NCBI RefSeq assembly: GCF_005924265.1
Contig: NZ_VCLB01000002.1
Location: forward strand, 434,001-498,000
Direction of reading: 5' to 3'
DNA length: 64,000 nucleotides
From: Martelella lutilitoris
GTDB taxonomy: Bacteria > Pseudomonadota > Alphaproteobacteria > Rhizobiales > Rhizobiaceae
Below are positions 1 to 8,087 of this stretch, one piece after another. How positions within the stretch are numbered: the first letter of the stretch is position 1; each line of letters opens with the position of its first letter. Position numbers and translations under genes: made by a program. Below the pieces are notes generated by a model that was given only the letters and a program-made list of their open reading frames with translations, ran no database searches and was not told the DNA's origin.

Positions 1-101
1 GCGCGGGCGCGAGGGCAAGCGTCGTCCGGTGAAAAGCGCTTTTCATCCATGGACGTATGGACACGCCTGGCGGAAGGCGTTGAACGGCGTTTTTCTTGCC
101 G

Positions 102-130
102 CTTGCCAGTCGGCCCAAGCTGGGGTAGAA
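102..130 (+). promoter_or_regulatory. Putative trpL-trpE(G) promoter
   Basis: CTTGCC at 102-107 is separated by 17 bases from GTAGAA at 125-130. The -35 element resembles the CTTGAC-like element common in Rhizobiales; the -10 element is weak. The expected transcription start falls at or next to the A of the trpL ATG at 138. This agrees with the leaderless trpL known in Sinorhizobium. It is inferred from spacing only. A second CTTGCC at 95-100 makes the exact -35 uncertain. I see no gene in bases 1-101. Confidence 0.4.
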
Positions 131-137
131 AAAGCCC

Positions 138-185
138 ATGATGATCACGACGACGACCATTGCTAACTGGTGGTGGGCTCGCTAA
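138..185 (+). CDS. trpL: trp operon leader peptide (TrpL)
   Basis: This is a 15-codon ORF reading MMITTTTIANWWWAR and then TAA. Three consecutive Trp codons near the end are the hallmark of a trp attenuator. The WWWAR ending is what I recall of the rhizobial TrpL peptide. There is no Shine-Dalgarno sequence in front of it, which fits a leaderless start at the transcript 5' end. The terminator hairpin at 223-248 and trpE(G) at 343 follow. In Sinorhizobium the attenuated transcript and the peptide also act in trans (RnTrpL and peTrpL). Whether that holds here is inference. Confidence 0.87.
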   Translation: MMITTTTIANWWWAR

Positions 186-222
186 AGGCGGCCACGATCA
201 CGCATGTCCGGATGATCTGACA

Positions 223-252
223 AAGCCGCCCTCAAACCGAGGCGGCTTTTTT
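223..252 (+). terminator. trp attenuator terminator
   Basis: A perfect 8-bp stem, AAGCCGCC (223-230) with GGCGGCTT (241-248), has a 10-base loop and ends in a run of six T at 247-252. It lies between the Trp-codon leader ORF and trpE(G), where the intrinsic terminator of a trp attenuator belongs. Termination should occur when charged tRNA-Trp lets the ribosome clear the WWW codons. The short transcript of roughly 115 nt would correspond to the RnTrpL sRNA. Confidence 0.82.
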
Positions 253-342
253 CGTATTGTCGCCGCCTTTGCGGGGCTCAACGAATGAGATTGCGAAACG
301 CGCGGAGCGCCGTTTCGCGACACAAAAGGTGGAGCAGGGACA

Positions 343-2550
343 ATGAGCCTTCATGAACGGCCGGATGGCGGGGAAAGCTACGAGACGAAGGGCGGCGTGA
401 CGATTACGCGCACCCGCCGTTTCGTGCCCTATGGCGATTCCGTATCGAGCTATATCGACAGGCTGGACGAGCGTCGCGGCGCGGTCTTTTCGTCCAACTA
501 CGAATATCCGGGCCGCTATACGCGCTGGGACACCGCCGTCATCGATCCGCCGGCCGCCATTTCCTGCAATGGCCGCACCATGTGGATCGAGGCCTTCAAC
601 GGACGCGGCGAGGCCCTGCTTGCGCTCATCCTCCCGGTCGTGGAAGCGCTGGAACCGGTGACGATAACCGGCCGCACGGCCCGCCGGATCGATCTTCAGG
701 TGGCGGAACCCGACCGTCAGTTCACCGAGGAAGAGCGCTCCAAGGCCCCGACCGTCTTCACCGTGCTGCGCGCCATCGTCGATCTCTTCCATTCCGATGA
801 GGATGCGAGCCTCGGGCTCTATGGCGCCTTCGGTTACGACCTTGCCTTCCAGTTCGACGCCGTGAAGCTGAAACTGGAGCGCCCGGCCGACCAGCGCGAC
901 ATGGTGCTATTCCTGCCCGACGAGGTGCTGATGGTCGACAACCACGCCGCCAAGGCCTGGATCGACCGCTATGACTTTGAAAAGGACGGGATTGCAACGG
1001 AGGGCAAGGGCGAGGACATCGCGTCCGATCCGTTCCGCCCCTCCAACAGCCTGCCGCCCCGCAGCGACCACCACAAGGGCGAATATGCCGAACTCGTCAC
1101 CAAGGCGAAGGAAAGCTTCGTGCGCGGCGACCTGTTCGAGGTCGTGCCCGGCCAGCAGTTCATGGAACGCTGCGCCAGCAAGCCCTCGGCGATCTCCAAG
1201 CGGCTGAAGACGACCAACCCGTCGCCCTATTCCTTCTTCATCAATCTCGGCAACCAGGAATATCTGATCGGCGCATCGCCGGAAATGTTCGTGCGCGTGA
1301 CCGGCCGTCGGATCGAGACCTGCCCGATCTCCGGCACGATCAAGCGCGGCGAGGACCCGATTGCGGACAGCCAGCAGATACTCAAGCTGCTGAACTCGCA
1401 GAAGGACGAATCCGAACTGACCATGTGTTCCGATGTCGACCGTAACGACAAGAGCCGGGTCTGCGAGCCGGGCTCGGTCAAGGTCATCGGCCGCCGCCAG
1501 ATCGAGATGTATTCGCGTCTTATCCACACGGTCGACCATATCGAGGGGCGTCTGCGCCCTGACATGGACGCCTTCGATGCGTTTCTCAGCCACGCCTGGG
1601 CGGTGACGGTGACCGGCGCGCCCAAGCTCTGGGCGATGCGCTTCATCGAGAACCATGAGAAGAGCCCGCGCGCCTGGTACGGCGGGGCCATCGGCATGGT
1701 CGGCTTCAATGGCGACATGAATACCGGTCTGACGCTGCGCACGATCCGGGTCAAGAACGGCACGGCGGAAGTGCGCGCCGGGGCGACCCTGCTTTACGAT
1801 TCCGATCCCCATGAGGAAGAAGCGGAGACCGAATTGAAGGCTTCAGCCATGCTTGCGGCCATCCGCGAGGCGGATGCAGAAAAACTTGAACCTGCCGCGC
1901 GGTCGGTGTCGAAGATCGGCGCGGGGCTGAAGATCCTGCTTGTCGATCATGAAGACAGTTTCGTCCACACCCTCGCCAATTATTTCCGCCAGACCGGGGC
2001 GGAGGTTGCGACCGTGCGCTCGCCGGTGGCAGATGAAACCTTCGACCGGATCGCGCCGGACCTCGTTGTCCTGTCGCCGGGACCGGGCATGCCGAAAGAT
2101 TTCGATTGCAAGGAGACGATCAAGAAGGCGCGCAGCCGCAACCTGCCGATCTTTGGCGTCTGCCTCGGCCTGCAGGCGCTGGCGGAAGCCTATGGCGGCA
2201 CATTGCGGCAGCTTGCAGTGCCGATGCACGGCAAGCCGTCGCGGATCCGTATCCTCGAACCGGGGCGTCTTTTCGATGGCCTGCCGAAGGAGATCACCGT
2301 CGGCCGCTATCATTCGATCTTCGCCGATGCGGTGCAACTGCCGAGCGAATTCGCCATCTCGGCGGAGACCGATGACGGCATCGTCATGGGCATCGAGCAC
2401 GCGCATGAGCCGGTTGCCGCCGTGCAGTTCCATCCCGAATCGATCATGACGCTTGGCGGCGATGCCGGCATGCGCATCATCGAGAACGTGGTGGGCAAGC
2501 TGGTAGACCGTTCCGGCGAAGCTCTGGGGAGCAAAAAGGCGGCAGGCTGA
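343..2550 (+). CDS. trpE(G): Anthranilate synthase, fused TrpE-TrpG
   Basis: This enzyme converts chorismate and glutamine to anthranilate, the first step of tryptophan synthesis, in the cytoplasm. The protein has 735 residues. The N-terminal two thirds is the chorismate-binding TrpE component; [11 protein letters not shown] and [12 protein letters not shown] are typical of its active site. From about residue 525 a class I glutamine amidotransferase domain follows ([19 protein letters not shown]), with the nucleophile Cys in FGVCLGLQ and the HPES histidine near the C-terminus. The single-chain fusion is characteristic of rhizobia. The ATG has GGAGCAGGGA in front of it. Expression is expected to follow the upstream attenuator. 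Confidence 0.98.
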   Translation: MSLHERPDGGESYETKGGVTITRTRRFVPYGDSVSSYIDRLDERRGAVFSSNYEYPGRYTRWDTAVIDPPAAISCNGRTMWIEAFNGRGEALLALILPVVEALEPVTITGRTARRIDLQVAEPDRQFTEEERSKAPTVFTVLRAIVDLFHSDEDASLGLYGAFGYDLAFQFDAVKLKLERPADQRDMVLFLPDEVLMVDNHAAKAWIDRYDFEKDGIATEGKGEDIASDPFRPSNSLPPRSDHHKGEYAELVTKAKESFVRGDLFEVVPGQQFMERCASKPSAISKRLKTTNPSPYSFFINLGNQEYLIGASPEMFVRVTGRRIETCPISGTIKRGEDPIADSQQILKLLNSQKDESELTMCSDVDRNDKSRVCEPGSVKVIGRRQIEMYSRLIHTVDHIEGRLRPDMDAFDAFLSHAWAVTVTGAPKLWAMRFIENHEKSPRAWYGGAIGMVGFNGDMNTGLTLRTIRVKNGTAEVRAGATLLYDSDPHEEEAETELKASAMLAAIREADAEKLEPAARSVSKIGAGLKILLVDHEDSFVHTLANYFRQTGAEVATVRSPVADETFDRIAPDLVVLSPGPGMPKDFDCKETIKKARSRNLPIFGVCLGLQALAEAYGGTLRQLAVPMHGKPSRIRILEPGRLFDGLPKEITVGRYHSIFADAVQLPSEFAISAETDDGIVMGIEHAHEPVAAVQFHPESIMTLGGDAGMRIIENVVGKLVDRSGEALGSKKAAG

Positions 2551-2643
2551 AGTCTGTCTTGCCATTGTCGCGTAGAGGGGGTAGCAGATCGACAGCGCCG
2601 GACGGCTGATCCGGCCTGTCGTTGAGCAAGACGGGAATTTCCG

Positions 2644-3564
2644 ATGACTGGTGGGCAAGCAAAAGGCGGCGGCGCAGGTCGTACGCGGACACTGGCATTC
2701 TGGACGATACCGCTCTCTCTTCTCGTGCTCGGGATCAAGCTTCTCGCCTGGCATCTGACCGGCTCCGTGGCGCTTCTGTCGGACGCGCTGGAATCGATCG
2801 TCAATGTGGTGGCCGCAATCGCCGCCTTCGTTGCGATCGTCTATGCCGCCAAGCCCGCTGACCACGATCATCAATTCGGCCATCACAAGGCAGAATACAT
2901 CTCCGCTGTCATCGAGGGCGTGGCGATTGTCGTTGCCGCGCTCCTGATCTTCAAGGAAGCCATCGGCGAACTCTTTGACCCGTCCATGCCGACTGATGTC
3001 GGCCTGGGCCTCGGCGTCAACATTTTCGCAAGCCTCGTCAACGGTGTCTGGGCCTATGTGCTGATTTCGGCCGGGCGGTCGATGCGCTCGCCGGCGCTGG
3101 TGGCCGACGGCAAGCACATCCGCACCGACGTCGTCACCTCGGTCGGCGTCGTCATTGGCCTTGGCATTGCGCTTGCGACAGGCTATCCGATCTTCGATCC
3201 GCTGATCGCGCTCGCCGTTGCCGCGCACATCCTCTTTGCCGGCTGGCAGCTGATTGCCGAATCCGTCGGCGGGCTGATGGATGCGGCCCTGACGGGCGAC
3301 GAGGAGGACGCGATCCGCAAGGCGATCCTCGACAATGCCGATGGTTCATCCGACGTCCACGACCTGAAGACCCGCCGCGCGGGCTCCGCCGCCTTCATCG
3401 ATTTTCACCTGGTGGTCAGCGAAGACATGACCGTCGGCGAGGCGCACGATATCTGCGACCGGCTGGAAGGGGCGATCAAGAAGGCAATCCCGGGTTCAAC
3501 GCTTGCCATCCATGTGGAGCCGGAAGGCGTCAAGCCGCACGGGGTGCGGGTGCGGATCGACTGA
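2644..3564 (+). CDS. Cation diffusion facilitator (CDF) family metal exporter
   Basis: This 306-residue inner-membrane protein should exchange divalent metal (Zn, Fe, Co or Mn class) for protons. It has about six N-terminal membrane segments and a C-terminal cytoplasmic domain from about residue 215. The transport site is visible as SDALESI in TM2 and KHIRTD in TM5. It matches FieF/YiiP except that the second TM2 acid is Glu rather than Asp, so metal preference should not be copied from FieF. The HDHQFGHHKAEY loop is His-rich. The gene stands alone 93 bp after trpE(G) and converges on hupE. Confidence 0.93.
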   Translation: MTGGQAKGGGAGRTRTLAFWTIPLSLLVLGIKLLAWHLTGSVALLSDALESIVNVVAAIAAFVAIVYAAKPADHDHQFGHHKAEYISAVIEGVAIVVAALLIFKEAIGELFDPSMPTDVGLGLGVNIFASLVNGVWAYVLISAGRSMRSPALVADGKHIRTDVVTSVGVVIGLGIALATGYPIFDPLIALAVAAHILFAGWQLIAESVGGLMDAALTGDEEDAIRKAILDNADGSSDVHDLKTRRAGSAAFIDFHLVVSEDMTVGEAHDICDRLEGAIKKAIPGSTLAIHVEPEGVKPHGVRVRID

Positions 3565-3572
3565 ACGCAAGA

Positions 3573-3593
3573 CGGCCGGGAAAGACCCGGCCG
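3573..3593. terminator. Hairpin between convergent genes
   Basis: CGGCCGGG (3573-3580) pairs with CCCGGCCG (3586-3593) around a five-base loop, between the ends of the CDF exporter and the HupE-like gene. Neither strand has a clear T run after it, so a bidirectional terminator is only a suggestion from position and stem strength. Confidence 0.35.
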
Positions 3594-3623
3594 CTCGGCA
3601 TTCTGTCCAGCCACTTTGTCGTC

Positions 3624-4211
3624 TCAGCCGGCCATCATCGCAAGGCCGGCAAGAGCTGTGGCAGCACCGAGGAGGCGCGACAGCGTCATGCCGCCGAAAC
3701 GGTTGAGACCGATGCCGAGGCCGACGCCTGCGGCATGCAGAAGCGCTGTGCCGGCCATGAAGCCGAGGCCGAAGGTCATGGCGCCGGCGCCGCCGAGTTC
3801 CGTGCCGTGGGCAAAGCCGTGAAACAGCGCGAACACGGCAACGACAGCGGCCGAAACCGGGGTCGGAACCTTGACCGCAAGCGCCACCAGCAGGCCGAGA
3901 CCAACGACCGAGGCTAGAATGGCCGGCTCGACGAAGGGTAGCGACACGCCGGAAAGCGCCAGTGCAAAGCCGATGCTCATGGTGATGACGAAGGATGCCG
4001 GAACCACGAGCATCGCGCGTCCGCCGATCATCGCAGCCCAGATGCCGACTGCAACCATTGCCAGGATATGATCCGCGCCGAAAAGCGGATGCGAGAAACC
4101 GGCCATGAAGGAGCCGTGCTCGGCGGGATTGAGATGGGCAAAGGCCGGTGCTGCGGCTGCGAGAAGAAGACCGGCGGACAGGCCGGCGCTTTTGGCGATG
4201 CGCTTGAACAT
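3624..4211 (-). CDS. HupE/UreJ family membrane protein
   Basis: This 195-residue protein has a signal-like N-terminus ending near AAPAFAHLNP and about six membrane segments. The family signature HPLFGADHILAM and the second histidine motif FHGFAHG are both present. HupE/UreJ proteins are linked to nickel or cobalt uptake for hydrogenase, urease or cobalamin enzymes. No hydrogenase or urease gene is nearby, and I found no cobalamin riboswitch upstream, so the metal is not decided. It is monocistronic between convergent CDF and tandem AKR genes. Confidence 0.86.
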   Translation of the reverse strand: MFKRIAKSAGLSAGLLLAAAAPAFAHLNPAEHGSFMAGFSHPLFGADHILAMVAVGIWAAMIGGRAMLVVPASFVITMSIGFALALSGVSLPFVEPAILASVVGLGLLVALAVKVPTPVSAAVVAVFALFHGFAHGTELGGAGAMTFGLGFMAGTALLHAAGVGLGIGLNRFGGMTLSRLLGAATALAGLAMMAG

Positions 4212-4323
4212 TGTTCCCTCTTTTGGTGAGTGCGCCAGAGGCGCTGCATGAAATCAACGGGTTCAGACTATCGCCGCCGATTGGCCGGTGTCCACACGGA
4301 AAATGACGTAGCAGGCCGATAAC

Positions 4324-4355
4324 GGAAAGGCCGCCCGGCGAAAGCGGGGCGGCCT
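4324..4355 (-). terminator. Terminator after the aldo/keto reductase gene
   Basis: On the minus strand a perfect 9-bp stem (4355-4347 with 4336-4328, AGGCCGCCC type) is followed by TTTCCGTT. It lies 27 bases beyond the stop codon of the aldo/keto reductase gene. The T tract is short, hence the moderate confidence. Confidence 0.55.
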
Positions 4356-4381
4356 CAGGTTCAGGAAGGTCGGCGCGTCGC

Positions 4382-5422
4382 CTATTTCGGCACGCGCGGC
4401 GGCGAAACGGTCTCGCCGCCGGACTGACGCTCCAGCATCCAGCCGGGATATTCGCGCGGCAGTGCGGAAACGTCGTTGAGACGTTCCATCTCTTCCGCCG
4501 TCAGTTCCACGTCGGTCGCCTCGATATTGTCCTTTAACTGGTCCGTCCGCTTGGCGCCGACGATGACGCTGGTGACGGCGGGCTGGTAGAGCAGCCATGA
4601 AAGCGCGATCTGCGCCACCGAAACGCCCTTGGCTTCGGCGATTTCGCGCATCACGTCGATTGTTGCGAAACCGCGTTCCTTGTCGACCGGCGGGAAATCG
4701 AAATTGACCCGACGGCCCTCGCCGTCAGACTGGTTGTTGCGGTCATATTTGCCCGAGAGGAACCCGCCGGCAAGCGGAGACCAGACCATCAGCCCGACGC
4801 CTTCGGATTTCAGCATCGGTACGATCTCGCGTTCAAGATCCCGGCCGGCTATGGTGTAATAGGCCTGCAGCGACTGGAAGGAGGCGAGCCCCTTGCGCTC
4901 GGAGATGCCGAGCGCCTTGGCAATCTGCCAGGCCGCCCAGTTGGAGACGCCGACATAGCGCACATGGCCGTGGCGCACGAGCGTGTCGAGGGCCTCGAGC
5001 GTTTCCTCGATCGGCGTCGTGTTGTCGAAGCCGTGGAGCTGGTAGAGGTCTATATGGTCGGTCTGAAGCCGAGAAAGGCTGCCCTTCACCTGTTCCATGA
5101 TGTGGTAACGCGACGAGCCGCGGCCGTTCGGCCCTTCACCCATGCCGCCGAACACCTTGGTGGCGATCACCACCTCGTCGCGCGGTATGCCGAGATTCTT
5201 GAGCGCCCGTCCGGTGATCTCCTCCGACAGGCCTTCCGAATAGACATTGGCGGTGTCGATGAAATTGATGCCCGAATCGATCGCGACCTTGACCAGTTCT
5301 TCCGAGGCTCCCTGATCGAGCTCTCCGATCGCGGTCCAGAAGCCCTTGCCGCCGAAGGTCATGGTGCCGAGACAGAGTTCGGACACTTTCAGGCCTGAAT
5401 TCCCAAGTCGGTTGTAACGCAT
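4382..5422 (-). CDS. Aldo/keto reductase
   Basis: This 346-residue NADPH-dependent oxidoreductase has the (beta/alpha)8 AKR fold. The catalytic tetrad can be placed: Asp and Tyr in DTANVYSEG, Lys in VVIATKVFGG, and His in YQLHGFD. Late elements typical of the family (SVIVGAKRTDQLKDN) bind the nucleotide phosphate. It resembles the YajO/Tas-like AKR group, whose physiological substrates are mostly unknown small aldehydes and ketones. It is transcribed alone, with a hairpin after the stop. The start ATG begins MRYNRLGNSGLKVS, a normal family N-terminus. Confidence 0.93.
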   Translation of the reverse strand: MRYNRLGNSGLKVSELCLGTMTFGGKGFWTAIGELDQGASEELVKVAIDSGINFIDTANVYSEGLSEEITGRALKNLGIPRDEVVIATKVFGGMGEGPNGRGSSRYHIMEQVKGSLSRLQTDHIDLYQLHGFDNTTPIEETLEALDTLVRHGHVRYVGVSNWAAWQIAKALGISERKGLASFQSLQAYYTIAGRDLEREIVPMLKSEGVGLMVWSPLAGGFLSGKYDRNNQSDGEGRRVNFDFPPVDKERGFATIDVMREIAEAKGVSVAQIALSWLLYQPAVTSVIVGAKRTDQLKDNIEATDVELTAEEMERLNDVSALPREYPGWMLERQSGGETVSPPRVPK

Positions 5423-5676
5423 GGTCCTGCCTTTTCATTTGATGTGATTGACGGCTTTCCGGTTGCCGGCGTCCGGCTGCGCTTGGGAAAACCGAAGAGA
5501 AATGCGCCGGGCGCAGAGCCCGGATATCGAATTGACCGAACTGACGTGGTGACAGCCCGGCAGCCTTTCAAGGCGGCCGAAAGATTTGCGGGGCGACCGC
5601 AAGGGAAGGGGACATTGTATTGCCGCGACATTCGCATTAAGTCGGGTAGCAGAACATTTACCTCTGGAGATGCCGA

Positions 5677-6258
5677 ATGAGCGACGAAGAAGACGACAAG
5701 AAGACCGAAATGCCCCTGGGCAAGGAAGCCGAAGCCAATCTGTTCAAGTCGCGGTCGATCTTCATCTACGGCCCGATCACGCAGGAACTCGCCCAGCGCG
5801 TCTGCTCGCAGCTCGTGGCCATGGCCGCTGTCTCCGACGAGGACATCCGCGTCTTCGTCAATTCGCCGGGCGGTCACGTGGAATCGGGCGATTCGATCCA
5901 CGACATGATCAAGTTCATCAAGCCAAAGGTGGTCATGATCGGTTCGGGCTGGGTCGCCTCCGCCGGCGCGCTGATCTATGCCGCCGCGCCGAAGGAGCAG
6001 CGAATCTGCCTGCCGAACACGCGCTTCCTGCTGCACCAGCCCTCCGGCGGCACCCGCGGTCCGGCATCCGATATCGAGATCCAGGCCCGCGAGATCATCA
6101 AGATGAACGAGCGCCTGATCAAGATCTTCTCCGACGCCACTGGCCAGCCCTCGGAAAAGATCGCCAAGGATATCGACCGCGACTACTGGCTCTCCGCCCA
6201 GGAGGCGATCGAATACGGCCTCGTGTCGCGGATCGTGACCGCGCAGGACGAGATCTGA
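5677..6258 (+). CDS. ClpP-family ATP-dependent protease proteolytic subunit
   Basis: The protein has 193 residues, close to normal ClpP length without a long propeptide. The Ser of the triad lies in GWVASAGAL, His in LLHQPSGG, and Asp in the DIDRDYWLS segment, so it should be active. It begins with an unusual acidic, charged N-terminus ([12 protein letters not shown]). No clpX, clpA or lon is next to it. This makes it an extra ClpP paralogue of the kind found in rhizobia rather than the main clpPX copy. The partner ATPase is unknown. The ATG has CTGGAGATGCCGA in front of it. Confidence 0.9.
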   Translation: MSDEEDDKKTEMPLGKEAEANLFKSRSIFIYGPITQELAQRVCSQLVAMAAVSDEDIRVFVNSPGGHVESGDSIHDMIKFIKPKVVMIGSGWVASAGALIYAAAPKEQRICLPNTRFLLHQPSGGTRGPASDIEIQAREIIKMNERLIKIFSDATGQPSEKIAKDIDRDYWLSAQEAIEYGLVSRIVTAQDEI

Positions 6259-6327
6259 GCGAAAGGGACGCCATTCCGGCGTCGGGCTTTGGTCCGGCGC
6301 ATGATGGACGCCAACCGCGCTCCCAAT

Positions 6328-6444
6328 GCGTCATCCTCGGGCTTGACCCGAGGATCCATGCTGCACGGCAAATGGCAGCAGAATTCTTCCTGAATTCAGT
6401 GACTTGAATCGCCTGGATGCTCGGGTCAAGCCCGAGCATGACGC
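6328..6444. repeat. RIME-like twin-palindrome intergenic element, copy 1
   Basis: This is a 117-bp element made of two palindromes, each built on CTCGGGCTTGACCCGAG or its complement. Its outer 31 bases (6328-6358 and 6414-6444) are near-perfect inverted repeats of each other. The core between them is about 55 bp. The architecture matches rhizobial intergenic mosaic elements (RIME), as I know them. A second copy of exactly the same length lies at 39174-39290. It sits between the ClpP and BenE genes and encodes nothing. Confidence 0.8.
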
Positions 6445-6586
6445 GGGTGGAGGGCAGAATGACCATCAGGGAAACGCGACTGATGGCTAAACCGGAACCC
6501 GAGGGTAACGCGCGGAGAGGGGAAAGGCGGCTGCCTGGAGGCCGGTCCCCTATATACTGCAATGGCTTTCGCAGGTCGGAGGGGAC

Positions 6587-7777
6587 ATGCTCAAGGATTT
6601 TTCGGCGCAAAGCCTGTTCATGGGGCTGCTGGTCGCCTTTGTTGGCTTTGCCAGTTCGTTTTCCGTCGTGCTGCAGGGACTTGAGGGCATCGGCGCAAGT
6701 CCGGCGCAATCGGCCTCCGGGCTCATGGCGCTGTCGATTGTCATGGGTATCGCCGGTATCGTCATCTCTGCCGTCACGCGCATGCCCGTCTCGATTGCCT
6801 GGTCGACGCCGGGGGCGGCGCTGCTTGCGACGGCCGGAACGCTGCCGGGCGGTTTTGCCGAAGCGGTCGGCGCCTTCATCGTCGCCAACCTCCTGATCAT
6901 CGCCGCTGGCCTGCTGAAGCCGGTCGGCCGGGCGATTTCCGCCATTCCCGCGCCGCTCGCAAATGCCATGCTGGCCGGCGTCCTGCTGGCGCTCTGCTTT
7001 GCGCCGGTCGAGGCGGTGAAGTTCGATCCGCTGCTGGGCCTGCCGATCATCATCGCCTTCGTCGTTGCCGGCGCCTTCAACCGGCTTCTTGCCGTGCCGG
7101 CCGCCCTTGGCGCCTTGGTGCTGGTTCTGGTTTTGGGCGTCGATCTTCCTGCCGGCAGCTGGGGCAATGTCTGGCGCGAGGCGGCGCCGTTGCCGGTCTG
7201 GGTCACGCCCGCCTTCAGCCTGCAGGCGACGATCTCCGTGGCGCTTCCGCTGTTCATCGTCACCATGGCCTCGCAGAATATCCCCGGGGTCGCCATCCTT
7301 GCCATCAACGAATACCGTCCTTCGGCCGGCCGGATGTTCTCGCTGACCGGCCTGTTCTCGCTTGTTGCCGCCCCCTTCGGAGGGCACGGCGTCAATCTTG
7401 CCGCGATCACGGCGGCCATGTGCGCGGGGCCGGACGCCCATGCCGACCCGAAACGACGCTACTGGGCCGCGATCGTTGCCGGCATCGGCTATGTGGTCTT
7501 CGGACTGATGAGCGGGCTGGTCGTCGCGCTGGTTTCGCTTGCGCCGCCGATTCTGATCGAGGCGGTTGCGGGCCTTGCCCTGATCGGCGCTTTTGCCGCC
7601 GCCGCCCTTGCCGCCTTCAAGGAGCCGGACGCGCGCGAGGCAGCCGCGATCACCTTCCTGGTTGCCGCCTCCGGCGTCGGCTTTTTCGGCATTTCCGGCG
7701 CTTTCTGGGGGCTGGCGGCGGGGCTCGCCATCACCGGCATCAAAGGTCTGGCGAAGAGAAGGCATGCCGGCGGCTGA
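6587..7777 (+). CDS. benE: BenE family benzoate/H+ symporter-like permease
   Basis: This 396-residue polytopic inner-membrane protein has about 12 hydrophobic segments and few charged residues. The N-terminus (MLKDFSAQSLFMGLLVAFVG), the STPGAALL element and the FGGHGVNLAAITAA stretch are typical of BenE carriers. Family members couple proton entry to benzoate uptake. There are no benzoate catabolic genes here, so the substrate is a family-level guess. ATG at 6587 follows a GGAGGGGAC ribosome-binding site. Confidence 0.88.
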   Translation: MLKDFSAQSLFMGLLVAFVGFASSFSVVLQGLEGIGASPAQSASGLMALSIVMGIAGIVISAVTRMPVSIAWSTPGAALLATAGTLPGGFAEAVGAFIVANLLIIAAGLLKPVGRAISAIPAPLANAMLAGVLLALCFAPVEAVKFDPLLGLPIIIAFVVAGAFNRLLAVPAALGALVLVLVLGVDLPAGSWGNVWREAAPLPVWVTPAFSLQATISVALPLFIVTMASQNIPGVAILAINEYRPSAGRMFSLTGLFSLVAAPFGGHGVNLAAITAAMCAGPDAHADPKRRYWAAIVAGIGYVVFGLMSGLVVALVSLAPPILIEAVAGLALIGAFAAAALAAFKEPDAREAAAITFLVAASGVGFFGISGAFWGLAAGLAITGIKGLAKRRHAGG

Positions 7778-7893
7778 CGCGTTTTTTTGAATTGCAATCG
7801 GCGGCTGTTGCCGCTATGGAAATCGGCATGATTACGTTGAACGCATTTCGGCAGGGCAGGTTTTCGGGTGGCGCAAGCGCCGCCGCCGCCGTC

Positions 7894-7953
7894 ATGCGCG
7901 CGCCAAACTCGCTCCTTCTTCTCGGCCTTAACAGCGGTTGCCGGGTCCTTTGA
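7894..7953 (+). CDS. leuL: Leucine-rich leader peptide of leuA
   Basis: The ORF encodes MRAPNSLLLLGLNSGCRVL and then TGA, with four consecutive Leu codons and six Leu in 19 residues. It lies 134 bp upstream of leuA, which makes 2-isopropylmalate, so it fits a ribosome-mediated leucine attenuator as reported for leuA in alphaproteobacteria. There is no clear Shine-Dalgarno sequence. In-frame ATGs at 7816 and 7828 would give longer leaders with the same C-terminus, so the start is open. Hairpins follow directly from 7954. Confidence 0.72.
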   Translation: MRAPNSLLLLGLNSGCRVL

Positions 7954-7996
7954 GGAGCGCCCGGCGGCCGGAAAGCCGCTTGGCACCAAGCGCTCC
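7954..7996 (+). promoter_or_regulatory. Candidate leuA attenuator hairpin
   Basis: Immediately after the leader stop codon, GGAGCGC (7954-7960) is perfectly complementary to GCGCTCC (7990-7996). Nested inside are a GCGGC/GCCGC hairpin and a CTTGG/CCAAG hairpin, giving a branched structure. The sequence after it (TTCATTCCC) is only mildly T-rich. This may be one arm of an antiterminator/terminator switch rather than a simple terminator. The role is inferred from its position between a Leu leader and leuA. Confidence 0.5.
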
Positions 7997-8087
7997 TTCA
8001 TTCCCGAACAGTTTAAGACAACGAGAATGGCCGAAGCCTGACTGCGCCTCAAAGGCGGCAGAAGGCGGGCCGGATATGAGGACCACA

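Noticed and set aside
4212-4381. Possible cobalamin riboswitch ahead of the HupE/UreJ gene
   Set aside because: The 170-bp gap lacks the B12-box and is partly used by the upstream gene's terminator.
6119-7765. Minus-strand frame of 548 codons over the BenE gene
   Set aside because: It is shadow coding, driven by high GC, covering the palindrome element and the real plus-strand carrier.
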